A stretch of 64,000 nt of DNA from Leptospiraceae bacterium (GTDB taxonomy: Bacteria; Spirochaetota; Leptospiria; Leptospirales; Leptospiraceae), in contig JADJSX010000023.1 of the NCBI GenBank assembly GCA_016711485.1, forward strand, positions 1,195,001-1,259,000, written 5' to 3'. The position numbers were made by a program, and so were the translations under genes. This document shows, piece by piece, positions 44,881-53,829 of the stretch (position 1 is the stretch's first letter; each line of letters starts with the position of its first letter). The notes beneath the pieces were generated by a model that was not told where the DNA came from, ran no database searches, and saw nothing but the letters and a program-made list of their open reading frames with translations.

Positions 44881-47202
44881 ATGAAAAACTATTTTATCGT
44901 CATTTTAGGTATTTTGTGTTTTATCGGGCTTGTACTGTTTACATTTCGAGATGTTGGATTAGATTCTAAACCAACGAAAAGATTTTTGTATTATTACCCA
45001 AATGGATTTGTTGCAAGTACAGATTTTGATAATACCCATATGATAGGTGTTAACATAAAGGAAGAAAAAGACATACCTGCAATTAAATTTAAATTTAATG
45101 AAGAATTAAATCCTGAATCTCTACTTTTATTTAAATACAAAACTATCGTTGATTTTTTGCCGCATCTCATCCTTTCAATGATTTTTCTAGTTTCTTCTTT
45201 TTGGTTTTTACTAAAGTACGGGGACATTTATTTATTTTTGTTTTTTATTGACATTGCATTTTTACTCTACAGTAACTTCGCATTACTCGCTTTTGATGCT
45301 TATCATTTTTGGTTTTATCTGACTTTGTATTTGGCAGGTTTTTTGTTAATCCATATGGGATTTCGATTAAAAGGTAGGGATATTTCAATTCAATGGCTCA
45401 TACCAGAAATAGGTTTTGCTATCATAGTCGCTTTTATTGGAAGTTCAGAAATGCAAGACACTTCTATTTTTGATAAGTTAACTAGTTTAGCCATTTATAT
45501 CATTCTGTTTGGGACAGCGGGTAGTTTAAGTGTATTAATTTACGATTCAGTAAAGTATCAGCTTCTATTTTCTGCAAGGCTGAAAAAATTAACTCTTGCA
45601 ATAGCAATTTCGTTATTAGTTTTATTTCCCTATTTTTCTTTCCAGTTTGGGTTGTTTGCAAAGTTTCCATTAATTCAATACGGAATTTATTTTAGTTATT
45701 TTATTTTTCCATTTTTATTTATTTATGGAACCTATCGTTATTCTTTTGCTCCAGAACAAGTTTATTTTAGTTCTTCGGTAACCATTATTTTGCTTTCTGC
45801 GGTATTTGTTTTACTGTATTCGGTTCTGATTTTAGTTTTTATTTTTTTAGTGGAGGATCTTTTTATTAAAAACTTATGGTTCTTTAATATTATATTTTTG
45901 TCTTTTTGTATTTATTCTGTTATTCCAATAAAACAAAAATTAAAAGAAATAATGGACCATTGGACTTTTGGGAAAAATAAAAAACTTACCAAAACGTTAG
46001 AGGAAATGGCAAATTTAATTTCATCTCCTATTTCTGTGCGCGCAACGGTTCGACAATTAGTTAATAAAGTAAATGAGACTTTGGACACTCAAAAAATAGT
46101 AATTTTAGTAGCTTCTGATCGTTTTCCGGGTTCAGATATAAAGAATATCGATATGGTAAAACTTTCGAATAATTCAGAAATATGGAACTATTTTAAAAAT
46201 GAAAAAGGCGTAACTATAACTTCTTCTTTAATGTTTGGTGCTGGTATTCGGGATACGGTATATAATTTTCTAAGGGATTTAAACATTCAACTTGCATTTC
46301 CAATGTATGGAGTTGATGGGAATAAATCTATTAATGCATTTTTTTTAGTAGGCGAAAGAAATACACCTAGAAATTTTACGTTAGGCGAATTAAGGTTTAT
46401 AAAAGAATGCACTAGGTTAACGGATCAACTTCTCTATAATTATCAATTACTCGTTGCGGATGTAGAAAAGAAAAAAATGGAAAAAAGTTTACGAGATGCC
46501 GCTATACTCGAAGCTACAATTCATCCTTCTTCGAAAGGAACTTTAAATATACGTTCGACTGAAGTAACTTATTTGTCATTAGCCGCTATGAGCATTTCTG
46601 GAGATTATGTTGATTTTATAAAAATAAATGATCGTAAAATGATGGTATTTTTAGGTGATGTATCTGGTCATGGGCTTGGATCTGGATATTTAGTAAGTGC
46701 GATTAAAGCATTGATACATGATCAAGTAGAAATTGGAATCGATATTGTTCGCCTGTTTCGAAATGTAAATAATTTCTTAATTGAGCGATATGCCGGAAAT
46801 GAATTTATGACTCTGATTGGAGGACTATATGATTCAGATACGGGAGTATTTGAGTTTATCAATGCCGGTCATCTCTCTCCAATTATTGTTAGGGCAAATG
46901 GAGAAATTGAATCCATTAAAGGGGCTCATCGAATACTTGGTGTTATCCCAAGTCCTTTTACAACTGATCAAATTAAATTAAACCCGAAGGATAAATTAAT
47001 TTTATATTCAGATGGAATAACTGAAACATTTAGTCCGTCTGAAGAAATTTTCGGAGAAAAAAAACTCAAAAATTTTCTTATGGAAAATCAAAATATTCCA
47101 GCGGAAAAATTACTAATTAAATTGCAGGTCGTTTTAGACGAATTTAGAATGGCTGGAGATTTGGGAGATGATATGTCACTAATCTATTTGAAGAGGTTAT
47201 AA
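44881..47202 (+). CDS. Membrane GAF-SpoIIE/PP2C phosphatase
   Basis: A 773-residue protein with about ten hydrophobic helices in the first ~350 residues, a GAF-like domain (~370-520), a short coiled coil (VEKKKMEKSLRDAA) and a SpoIIE domain (~545-773). Motifs present: ISGDYVDF, LGDVSGHGLGSG, INAGHLSP, YSDGITET and GDDMSLIY, with the metal-binding Asp residues intact. The start lies two bases after the preceding gene's stop, and its own stop overlaps the next start (TAATG). It is probably a receptor for a membrane or lipophilic signal, with the preceding pseudo-phosphatase as candidate partner. Confidence 0.9.
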   Translation: MKNYFIVILGILCFIGLVLFTFRDVGLDSKPTKRFLYYYPNGFVASTDFDNTHMIGVNIKEEKDIPAIKFKFNEELNPESLLLFKYKTIVDFLPHLILSMIFLVSSFWFLLKYGDIYLFLFFIDIAFLLYSNFALLAFDAYHFWFYLTLYLAGFLLIHMGFRLKGRDISIQWLIPEIGFAIIVAFIGSSEMQDTSIFDKLTSLAIYIILFGTAGSLSVLIYDSVKYQLLFSARLKKLTLAIAISLLVLFPYFSFQFGLFAKFPLIQYGIYFSYFIFPFLFIYGTYRYSFAPEQVYFSSSVTIILLSAVFVLLYSVLILVFIFLVEDLFIKNLWFFNIIFLSFCIYSVIPIKQKLKEIMDHWTFGKNKKLTKTLEEMANLISSPISVRATVRQLVNKVNETLDTQKIVILVASDRFPGSDIKNIDMVKLSNNSEIWNYFKNEKGVTITSSLMFGAGIRDTVYNFLRDLNIQLAFPMYGVDGNKSINAFFLVGERNTPRNFTLGELRFIKECTRLTDQLLYNYQLLVADVEKKKMEKSLRDAAILEATIHPSSKGTLNIRSTEVTYLSLAAMSISGDYVDFIKINDRKMMVFLGDVSGHGLGSGYLVSAIKALIHDQVEIGIDIVRLFRNVNNFLIERYAGNEFMTLIGGLYDSDTGVFEFINAGHLSPIIVRANGEIESIKGAHRILGVIPSPFTTDQIKLNPKDKLILYSDGITETFSPSEEIFGEKKLKNFLMENQNIPAEKLLIKLQVVLDEFRMAGDLGDDMSLIYLKRL

Positions 47203-47753
47203 TGGATGTTCTAAAAAAGGAAATTACTTTAATCAAACAAGATGAGATTTCCCGAAAAATTGTTTCTGTCAAAACCGTTTCTTCGTCAAATTTAGAGTTA
47301 GCGCAAGTTAATTTTATAGATTGTGATTTAGATTCAATATTGAGTACTGGAAATTTTGGAGTAGGAGATTTGGAAGAGATTACCAATTCTAATGAATTTT
47401 CCTTTTCAGGATTACTTCCAGTTGTAACTGTTGATTTGGAAAATCGTGTATTGATGCAAGCATTCTTAAATTTGGAAGCAATTTCGAAGATGTTTGAGAC
47501 TGGGTTTGCAGTCTATTTTAGTAGATCACGAAATAAAATTTGGCTGAAAGGTGAGTCCAGTGACAATCGCCAGAAGATTGAGAAAGTCTATTATAATAGA
47601 AAGGAATTTTTCTTTGTGTATGTAGTAAGTCAAAAATTAGCCGCTTGTCACGAAGGGTATTATTCCTGTTTCTTTAGGAAAATTGAAACTGATAGGAGTT
47701 TTACACAAATTGATTTTGATAGAAAATTCCAACCAGAAAAAGTTTATGGTTAA
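47202..47753 (+). CDS. HisI-like protein (phosphoribosyl-AMP cyclohydrolase fold), active site altered
   Basis: Residues ~68-180 match phosphoribosyl-AMP cyclohydrolase (third step of histidine synthesis): GLLPVVTVD, VLMQAFLN, YFSRSRNKIWLKGES and AACHEGYYSCFFRK, the last with the zinc-binding Cys pair. The Mg-binding DxDxD motif that normally follows the KGETS segment is missing; here the place reads VYYNRKEFF. An N-terminal ~65-residue extension (from MDVLKKEITL) is also unusual and matches nothing I know. It may be inactive, use another metal site, or have a new role. It is co-translated with the PP2C phosphatase upstream and lies 17 bases before mltG. I withhold the symbol hisI for this reason. 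Confidence 0.8.
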   Translation: MDVLKKEITLIKQDEISRKIVSVKTVSSSNLELAQVNFIDCDLDSILSTGNFGVGDLEEITNSNEFSFSGLLPVVTVDLENRVLMQAFLNLEAISKMFETGFAVYFSRSRNKIWLKGESSDNRQKIEKVYYNRKEFFFVYVVSQKLAACHEGYYSCFFRKIETDRSFTQIDFDRKFQPEKVYG

Positions 47754-47770
47754 TTAGAAGGAATAATGTC

Positions 47771-48790
47771 GTGTTATCAAAAGAATTTATATTAAGAAGA
47801 ATAACCCCTGCGATTCTGGGAATAATTCTATTAGGAGTAGGCGGAGTTTTTTTATTCGATTCGATTAAAGGTGGAGCACCTGGAGATGGGGCAACAAAGT
47901 ATGAATTAGTTATTTCTTCCGGGGACTCTTCTACAAAGGTTACTAAGGAATTAGCCGCCAATGGAATGATTAAGTCTACCGGATACTTTGCGTATCTATT
48001 AAAAGTTACGGGTAATACCAACCGAATAAAGCAAGGTGTTTATTTGGTGAATAATGGAATGGATTCACGAAAGATAATGGATGTATTAGTAGAAGGAAAA
48101 GTAAAGATGATATCTTTTACGATTCCGGAAGGTTATAACAATCGCCAAATTGGAGATTTACTTACAAAGAAAAATATTGTTAAATCTAGAGAAGAGTTTT
48201 TAACTGCAGCGGCTAATACTGATATTCTGAAGAAATACAAAATCCCTGCAAAAACATCAGAAGGATATTTATTTCCTGAAACCTATACTATTCCTTACAA
48301 TTATCCTGTCGACAAAGTTGTAGATATGATGTTAAAACGATTTTTTTTAAATTTACAAAAGATCGAAAAAGCGAAGGATATTAATCCAGAAGATTTACAC
48401 CAAAAAGTAATTCTCGCATCAATTGTAGAAAGAGAAGCAAAGAAAAAAGAAGAACGTCCACTTATGGCGGGAGTATTTATTAAACGTCTAAAGAAAAATA
48501 TTGCACTCGAAAGTTGTGCAACGGTACAATATCTTTTTGATAAACCCAAAAAACGTCTATTTGAAAAGGATTTATTAATTCCATCGGATTATAATACTTA
48601 TCTGCACAGAGGGTATCCTCCAGGTCCGATTTCTAGTCCGGGGATGCCTGCACTGTTAGCTGCATTTAATCCAGAAGAAACTGATAATTTGTTTTTTTTA
48701 CTGAAACCAGATGGTTATCATTATTTTTCCAAAGATCATAGAGAACACACGAAAGCCAAAAAAAAATATATAGATGTACTGTACGAATAA
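47771..48790 (+). CDS. mltG: Endolytic murein transglycosylase MltG
   Basis: Cell-wall enzyme that cuts nascent glycan strands and sets their length. GTG start at 47771 after a GAAGGAA ribosome site. It has a transmembrane helix (~11-28), a LysM-like region (~40-110) and a YceG/MltG domain with the catalytic Glu in ASIVEREAKK (~217). Further motifs are YNTYLHRGYPPGPIS, a signature of the family, and FSKDHREHTKAKKKY at the end. Length 339 is normal. It lies between the HisI-like gene and a small coiled-coil gene whose start directly follows its stop. Confidence 0.95.
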   Translation: MLSKEFILRRITPAILGIILLGVGGVFLFDSIKGGAPGDGATKYELVISSGDSSTKVTKELAANGMIKSTGYFAYLLKVTGNTNRIKQGVYLVNNGMDSRKIMDVLVEGKVKMISFTIPEGYNNRQIGDLLTKKNIVKSREEFLTAAANTDILKKYKIPAKTSEGYLFPETYTIPYNYPVDKVVDMMLKRFFLNLQKIEKAKDINPEDLHQKVILASIVEREAKKKEERPLMAGVFIKRLKKNIALESCATVQYLFDKPKKRLFEKDLLIPSDYNTYLHRGYPPGPISSPGMPALLAAFNPEETDNLFFLLKPDGYHYFSKDHREHTKAKKKYIDVLYE

Positions 48791-49048
48791 ATGAGTTTAA
48801 ATTTTGATAAACTAGACGAAGAAATTTACGGAATAAGCCAAGAACTGCGCGAAGTACAATCGGCTCTTATGGAAGTAAAAAAAAAGCAAGACTCAAATAA
48901 ATCAGCTAAGAAGGAAGCGTTAGTATTCATAGAAAAAGCTGAAGTCGTAATTAGTAAAGCAGAGAGTGGAAAAATTAAACTCAATGATGACCAGATTCAA
49001 AGAATCAAGGAAACTCTTTCTAAAATAATGGTTATTTTCCACAAGTGA
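48791..49048 (+). CDS. Small coiled-coil protein, unknown function
   Basis: An 85-residue, highly charged, helical protein with heptad-like patterns through most of its length (ISQELREVQSALMEVKKKQ). There is no signal, membrane segment or Cys. ATG directly follows the mltG stop (TAA-ATG), so it is co-translated with it. A structural or regulatory partner of MltG is possible. It is the last gene of the 40371-49048 operon. Confidence 0.7.
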   Translation: MSLNFDKLDEEIYGISQELREVQSALMEVKKKQDSNKSAKKEALVFIEKAEVVISKAESGKIKLNDDQIQRIKETLSKIMVIFHK

Positions 49049-49091
49049 TTTAGCATAAATTTGTTTCACCAGAATTTATAATTAGATTGAG

Positions 49092-49517
49092 TTAACCTTT
49101 AAATTCTTTTTTGATATGGGAGCCGTCACAAAATGGTTTATTTTGAGAGTAACCACATCTGCAAAATGCTGTAGTTTTATTTTTGAGTGTTGTATTTCCG
49201 TTTTTGTCTTTTACTTCGATTGTTCCGTATACAAGAATAGGACCATTTGGTAAAATTTCCATTTGTGTTTTTACTGTTTCCTCTTGTAGTTCTTCTTCTG
49301 CATTTTTATAATAAGATAAAGCACCAGAAGGACATTTATCTATTTGCCCCATTATTTCTTCTGAAGTTCCACCTTCTATCGTAACCCATGGTTTTTTCTT
49401 TGGATTGAAAACTCCCGGTAACCCTTTAAAACAAATGGCTGAATGAATACAAACTTTTGGTTTCCACACAATTGTTATATCCTCATTAGTATACTTTTTC
49501 GTTATATCCTTGTCCAT
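49092..49517 (-). CDS. Iron-sulfur protein: (4Fe-4S) mono-cluster plus CDGSH domain
   Basis: A 141-residue cytoplasmic redox protein. The N-terminal half is a Fer4_19/DUF1271-type domain (KVCIHSAICFKGLPGVF...DKCPSGALSYY), and the C-terminal half is a CDGSH-type 2Fe-2S domain (FCRCGYSQNKPFCDGSH) with its three Cys and one His. The start at 49517 follows GGAGA; the longer frame to 49562 has no support. It stands alone and converges with the small coiled-coil gene. Related proteins are thought to handle electrons or iron-sulfur clusters, and the exact role is unknown. Confidence 0.9.
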   Translation of the reverse strand: MDKDITKKYTNEDITIVWKPKVCIHSAICFKGLPGVFNPKKKPWVTIEGGTSEEIMGQIDKCPSGALSYYKNAEEELQEETVKTQMEILPNGPILVYGTIEVKDKNGNTTLKNKTTAFCRCGYSQNKPFCDGSHIKKEFKG

Positions 49518-49569
49518 GTTAAATCTCCAATTTTCTTTCGATATTTTTATTTTGAATCCCAAAAGTAAT

Positions 49570-49997
49570 ATCGCATTTCGAATGCAACTTTGTCAAGTCG
49601 CACTTGGTATTTTTGAAACAAAATGTTTACTTTTTAAGAAAATACTTTTTATTTCAAAATAAACTTCTCTCTTACTTTTTCCCCCTTTATTTCAAACCCC
49701 AAAATTTGGAAAAGAAAATTCAACGTAGTCTGATATCCATCAGCGGTAGGGCCGCCTCACTGGGCAGGGATGCCTACCTCCAAGTTGACAGCATTAGGTG
49801 CTAGTGTGAAGGTTTGCTAGACAGCTCCATCAGAGCCTGGGGCAGTTTAACAGCGGCATTGTTGGAAATAACACGTGTAATGCTCCGTTTTACCTTTATC
49901 GTAATTGCATTCCAATAAGCAATTTTGAAGTTAAAATTGTTACTAAATCTCATTCCTTGAACTTGACAAAGTCGCATTATACTGAAATCGGATAGCG
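49570..49997 (+). mobile_element. ~0.4-kb terminal-inverted-repeat element, copy B
   Basis: The left end TATCGCATTTCGAATGCA-ACTTTGTCAAGTCGC and the right end ACTTGACAAAGTCGCATTA...AAATCGGATAG are imperfect inverted repeats of ~30 bases. The middle contains a more GC-rich stretch (49730-49860) with no ORF that I trust. It is homologous to copies A (27605-29935, opposite orientation) and C (53830-54100). In the left half it shares TTTATTTCAAAATAAA and CTCTCTTACTTTTT with copy C. It has no transposase, so it is non-autonomous or a relic. Confidence 0.7.
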
Positions 49998-50174
49998 CTC
50001 AAGAAAAACTTATTTTATTTCCATTCTGTAAAAATCTCAAATTTACTTTAAAAAACTATAGATTTTCTAGATTTTTGATCCAATTAGGGATAAAACTACT
50101 CAATATTGAGTATAGACAATTCAAATTTTTAATGCGATAGTTTTAATTGGAACCTTTGGAAAAGGGGGAATCGT

Positions 50175-50534
50175 ATGAAAAATTTAATTCAAGATAATCG
50201 TATAGAAAAGAAATTTTTAGAATCTGAAATAGAAAATCCTATTTTTAATTTTTCTCAAACTGTTTCAATTAGCCAAAAACTTATACCTGAGACTATTCAC
50301 TGTAATCCTCTATATTCTTTCGAAATAAATACTCGTTTTCCGAAATACTTAAGTGCATTGATTTCTGAATTCCCTCGACTTGTACTTTCAATTTTAAGTC
50401 TTTTGGTTTCCAATTGCAGTAGGTCTGATTTAGGATTTGGGAATATTTTAGTTTGGTTGGCAGTTATTTTTGGAATTGTTCAAATACTAGGATTAATTTT
50501 TTCAAAATCAGGGGATAAACAAAACACTGAGTAG
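50175..50534 (+). CDS. Hypothetical small membrane protein
   Basis: A 119-residue frame preceded by a strong AAAGGGGGAA ribosome site. The first 70 residues are polar and the last third has one or two hydrophobic stretches (LVLSILSLLVSNC, GNILVWLAVIFGIVQILGLIF). I recognise no family. The good ribosome site is the main reason to call it. It lies in an accessory segment with repeats on both sides and may be a strain-specific gene or a remnant. Confidence 0.45.
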   Translation: MKNLIQDNRIEKKFLESEIENPIFNFSQTVSISQKLIPETIHCNPLYSFEINTRFPKYLSALISEFPRLVLSILSLLVSNCSRSDLGFGNILVWLAVIFGIVQILGLIFSKSGDKQNTE

Positions 50535-50695
50535 AATAAATTGTCTATCGATTCAAAAATAATACGAATTTTACTTTTCAGAAAAAATATCCGTCCAATC
50601 TTTGCTAATGGGATTGTGTAAAAGTTAAGATTTTTAAGCATTATGTCATGACCCTTAGGGAATGTCATTGAGTTAAATGCCACGAAACCGCATTT

Positions 50696-50720
50696 CTCTG
50701 CGTCTCGGTGCCTCTGTGGC
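50696..50720. repeat. Short dispersed repeat (CTCTGTG/CCTCTGTGGC type)
   Basis: CTCGGTGCCTCTGTGGC here recurs as CTCTGTGCCTCTGTGGC at 59081-59097, upstream of a prophage tail gene. It is probably one member of a widespread short repeat. The rest of the 50535-50781 gap shows nothing else I can name. Confidence 0.5.
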
Positions 50721-50781
50721 AATGCTTTTACAAGCCCCCTTTGTGTTACCAGACTCCTATACAATTCGTTAGAGGGAAAAT

Positions 50782-52359
50782 ATGAATAAAAAAAATCTAG
50801 AGCCGGAAGAAATGCAGATTTGGCAAAAAATCGGATTCTTTCTTGGACCTTGTTTGTTTTTTTTGATGTTAGTATTTCCGCCAAGTTTCGTAGTGGAGAG
50901 CGGCAAAAACCTAATGACATTCGAAGCTTGGAAAGTGGCGGCTTGTGCTTTGTGGATGGCGATTTGGTGGGTAACAGAGGCTGTCCCCATTCCGGTTACT
51001 TCTCTTTTGCCGATACCTTTATTTTATCTTTTAAATATTTCCAATTCAGTACCTAAAACTGCCTCTGAATCATTAATTGAAATTGGAAAACCGGAACTTA
51101 AAAAATATTTCTCTGAGCAGATTTTAGCTCCTTACGCAGACCCAGTTATCTATTTATTTTTAGGTGGATTTATACTGGCTATTGGAATGGAAAAATGGAA
51201 TTTACATAAACGTGTAGCGCTTAATATTATTAAACTGGTAGGCACTAGACCTTCACAAATTCTTTTAGGATTTTTGATTTCCACTGCTTTTATAAGCATG
51301 TGGGCGAGTAACGCATCTACCACAATTATGATGTTACCTATTGCAATTACTGTTTTAGATTTATTAAAGTCAAAAGTACCTGATTCAGAGAAAAATGCTA
51401 TGGAAAATTTTGGAGTATCTCTAATGTTGAGCATAGCTTACGGGGCAAGTATTGGCGGGTTAGGAACATTAATTGGAACGCCGCCTAACGCTGTAATGAA
51501 AGCATTTTTTGATAAGAATGGATTAGATTCAATAACCTTTGCAAATTGGTTGGTGTTTGGAGTATCGCTCATTCTTATTTCAATCCCTGTAACATTTGTC
51601 GTACTAACCAAAATAATTTATCCAGTAAAACTAAGTCCAATCGAAGGAGCAAAAGAAATAATAAAATTTGAAGTGGACAAATTAGGAAAATTTACTCTGG
51701 CAGAGGGTCTTACTGCTTTAGTAATCGTTTCGACTGCACTTGCTTGGATTTTACGCGGATTGTATGAAAATAATTTATATGTCAAAAATAATTTAAAAGA
51801 TGGAATCATTGCAATGACTGGTGGAATTTTGCTTTTTTTAATTCCGGTAAATTGGAAAAAAAAAGTATTTCTGTTGGATTGGTCGGATATGAAAGCGATT
51901 CCTTGGGATGTACTTTTATTGTTTGGCGGTGGACTTAGTCTTGCTGGTGCAGTAGATAGAAGTGGACTTTCAGATTGGATGGGAGTTCAAACGAAATTAA
52001 TATTAGAGGGGCAAACCAATATTATCCTAGTTGTATTTACTGTGACTGCTATAGTTTTATTTTTAACTGAATTCACAAGTAATACTGCTACGATTACTTT
52101 GTTTTTACCTATTGGATTGAGTATTGCAAAAGCATTGGACATTGATCCTCGTTTGATTTTAATTCCTGCCACAGTTGCATCTAGTTGCGCATTTATGCTG
52201 CCAGTAGGAACACCGCCTAACGCAATTGTATTTAGTAGTGGTTATATAAAGATTCCACAAATGGCAAAAGCAGGATTTTGGATGAATATATTTTTCGTAT
52301 TTTTAATTACTGTTTTAACATTTACTGTTGGATTAAAGGTTTTTTCCATATCCTACTAA
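50782..52359 (+). CDS. DASS/SLC13 family sodium:dicarboxylate (or anion) symporter
   Basis: A 525-residue inner-membrane transporter with about eleven to thirteen helices. Hallmarks: MWASNASTTIMMLPI and TEFTSNTATITLFLP, the paired Ser-Asn-Thr motifs that bind sodium and substrate, plus GTPPNAV and GTPPNAI loops after each. Start ATG follows AGAGGGA. The substrate is probably a C4-dicarboxylate, citrate or sulfate; sequence alone does not decide. It stands alone; the FNR-like regulator gene downstream is 357 bases away and may be unrelated. Confidence 0.9.
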   Translation: MNKKNLEPEEMQIWQKIGFFLGPCLFFLMLVFPPSFVVESGKNLMTFEAWKVAACALWMAIWWVTEAVPIPVTSLLPIPLFYLLNISNSVPKTASESLIEIGKPELKKYFSEQILAPYADPVIYLFLGGFILAIGMEKWNLHKRVALNIIKLVGTRPSQILLGFLISTAFISMWASNASTTIMMLPIAITVLDLLKSKVPDSEKNAMENFGVSLMLSIAYGASIGGLGTLIGTPPNAVMKAFFDKNGLDSITFANWLVFGVSLILISIPVTFVVLTKIIYPVKLSPIEGAKEIIKFEVDKLGKFTLAEGLTALVIVSTALAWILRGLYENNLYVKNNLKDGIIAMTGGILLFLIPVNWKKKVFLLDWSDMKAIPWDVLLLFGGGLSLAGAVDRSGLSDWMGVQTKLILEGQTNIILVVFTVTAIVLFLTEFTSNTATITLFLPIGLSIAKALDIDPRLILIPATVASSCAFMLPVGTPPNAIVFSSGYIKIPQMAKAGFWMNIFFVFLITVLTFTVGLKVFSISY

Positions 52360-52716
52360 AAGAGTATTTCACTATGTTTGGATTTGAATTAATTTAAATT
52401 ATTGTTTTAAACTCCTATGCAGTTGAGTTTTTTAAGTATAGATGTATTTGTAATAGTTTTTTGTTTTGCGGTAAATCGGTTATATACCAAACCAAAAGTA
52501 ATCTCCCATTCGGATATTATTTGAAGTAGTGTTTGATAGAACCGAACGCACTTTTTTGAATCAGAAATGTGTAATTTCTTATAGCGTTCAGTTTAAATCG
52601 AAATTCTTTTGAATAGCGGACTTTTATTTACTCAGACAAACTATGGTTTTACTCAGAATTATATATACTCAAAAATATTGTATTGACGTAGCTGTTCTTG
52701 ATATAAATATAAAATT
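52360..52716. other. Intergenic region before the FNR-like gene, with promoter-like elements
   Basis: Two TTTACTCAGA direct repeats (about 52627 and 52653) lie upstream of TTGACG (52683-52688), a possible -35 element. An AT-rich run (TATAAATATAAA) follows and is a possible -10 right at the FNR-like start codon. No ribosome site precedes that ATG, so the message may be leaderless. No gene is seen in this gap. Confidence 0.4.
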
Positions 52717-53424
52717 ATGACCCATTCTCATCTAAAATGCAGTCTCTGTGTTAATCGTAAAAATACACTTTTTAAGTGTTTAGATGATGAAATTATTGAC
52801 GCTGAAAATTTTGAAGGGAATAAACTTTTTTATCCGAAAAATTCTTTTTTATTTAAAGAAGGGGATAATGCAGATTATTTTTACTGTATAAAAAGTGGAG
52901 AAGTCAGAACTTATAAAAATTCTGAGACTGGAAAGGAACTAACGTTTCAAATTAAGTCCGGCGGGGATTGGACTGGTTGTAGAGATTTAGTTTTGTCAGT
53001 TACCCATAATCATTCCTCTATTTGTCTTACGGATGTGTATGCCTGTGCCATACCGAAAGATACATTAGAAAAAACACTCGAAGATCCACATTTTCAACAT
53101 GAATTACTTTTGCAGATGGCAAAAAGCTGGCGTGATTCTGAACAGAAAATTTTTTCCCTAGGGACAAAACAAGTACATAGTAAACTCGCTGAATTTTTAC
53201 TTGTTCTCTACAATTCAAACGGTAGAAAAAATGAAATTTCTGTGAATATTACCCGCGAAATTATGGCTACCATTATTGGATCCACAACGGAATCTTTAAT
53301 TCGAGCTTTATCTGATTTTAAACATCGTCATTGGATCGATTTACAAAAAAATAAAATTTATTTCATAGATATTAATGCCCTACATTCAATAGCGGAAATC
53401 GATAAACAGACGATATCTTATTAA
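52717..53424 (+). CDS. FNR-like transcriptional regulator with N-terminal cysteines
   Basis: A 235-residue CRP/FNR family regulator. The N-terminus has CSLCVNRKNTLFKC (Cys 9, 12 and 21) and a further Cys in GGDWTGCRDL (~90). This recalls FNR's four cluster ligands, though the spacing differs. The cNMP-type beta-roll (~30-145) lacks a clear nucleotide-binding Arg, as in FNR. A winged helix follows, with VNITREIMATIIGSTTESLIRALSDF (helix-turn-helix near residues 175-200). A redox- or oxygen-sensing role via an iron-sulfur cluster is plausible but inferred. The start is the only ATG that keeps the Cys cluster; no ribosome site precedes it. Confidence 0.85.
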   Translation: MTHSHLKCSLCVNRKNTLFKCLDDEIIDAENFEGNKLFYPKNSFLFKEGDNADYFYCIKSGEVRTYKNSETGKELTFQIKSGGDWTGCRDLVLSVTHNHSSICLTDVYACAIPKDTLEKTLEDPHFQHELLLQMAKSWRDSEQKIFSLGTKQVHSKLAEFLLVLYNSNGRKNEISVNITREIMATIIGSTTESLIRALSDFKHRHWIDLQKNKIYFIDINALHSIAEIDKQTISY

Positions 53425-53594
53425 CACACTTTTTTTGGTGTGTGATCTATAATATAGTTCATACCCGAATTTCAAATAGTCACCAGACGGTCGATTAAAA
53501 TTTGAGTGATAGTAAATGATTTTAACTTAACTATTAAATGCATACATAAGGGTTCATTATAAATTTATATTTTATTATTATTCGTAAATAGTAA

Positions 53595-53689
53595 CTCACC
53601 TTACGCAAAATTGGTAATTTATGGAAAGAAGGAAAATCTTGAGAATATTAGAAACTGCTAATGAATTAATAGCGATAGCGTAAGGTGAG
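53595..53689 (+). mobile_element. 95-bp MITE-like element, copy 2, with 7-bp target duplication
   Basis: Perfect 12-base terminal inverted repeats CTCACCTTACGC / GCGTAAGGTGAG bound a 95-bp unit flanked by ATAGTAA on both sides (53588-53594 and 53690-53696). It is in inverted orientation to copy 1 (16655-16749) and equal to it in length. Intact ends suggest this copy is the younger. It has no ORF. Confidence 0.92.
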
Positions 53690-53829
53690 ATAGTAATTTG
53701 AAATTAAAATAGAAAAGACTAAAACTTTTCTCTATTTACTTCTATTTAAAGAGTATATCATATAGAAAAAATTTTATGGAGTTAGTTGATACTTTAGCGC
53801 ATAATGCACTATATCCTTTTATGTTACTT

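Noticed and set aside
49604..49804. 66-codon frame in repeat copy B
   Set aside because: Repeat-derived, no conserved counterpart in copies A and C, no ribosome site.
53424..53443. ACACAC...GTGTGT hairpin after the FNR-like gene as a terminator
   Set aside because: Short stem with a T-rich loop and no T tract after it; too weak to list.
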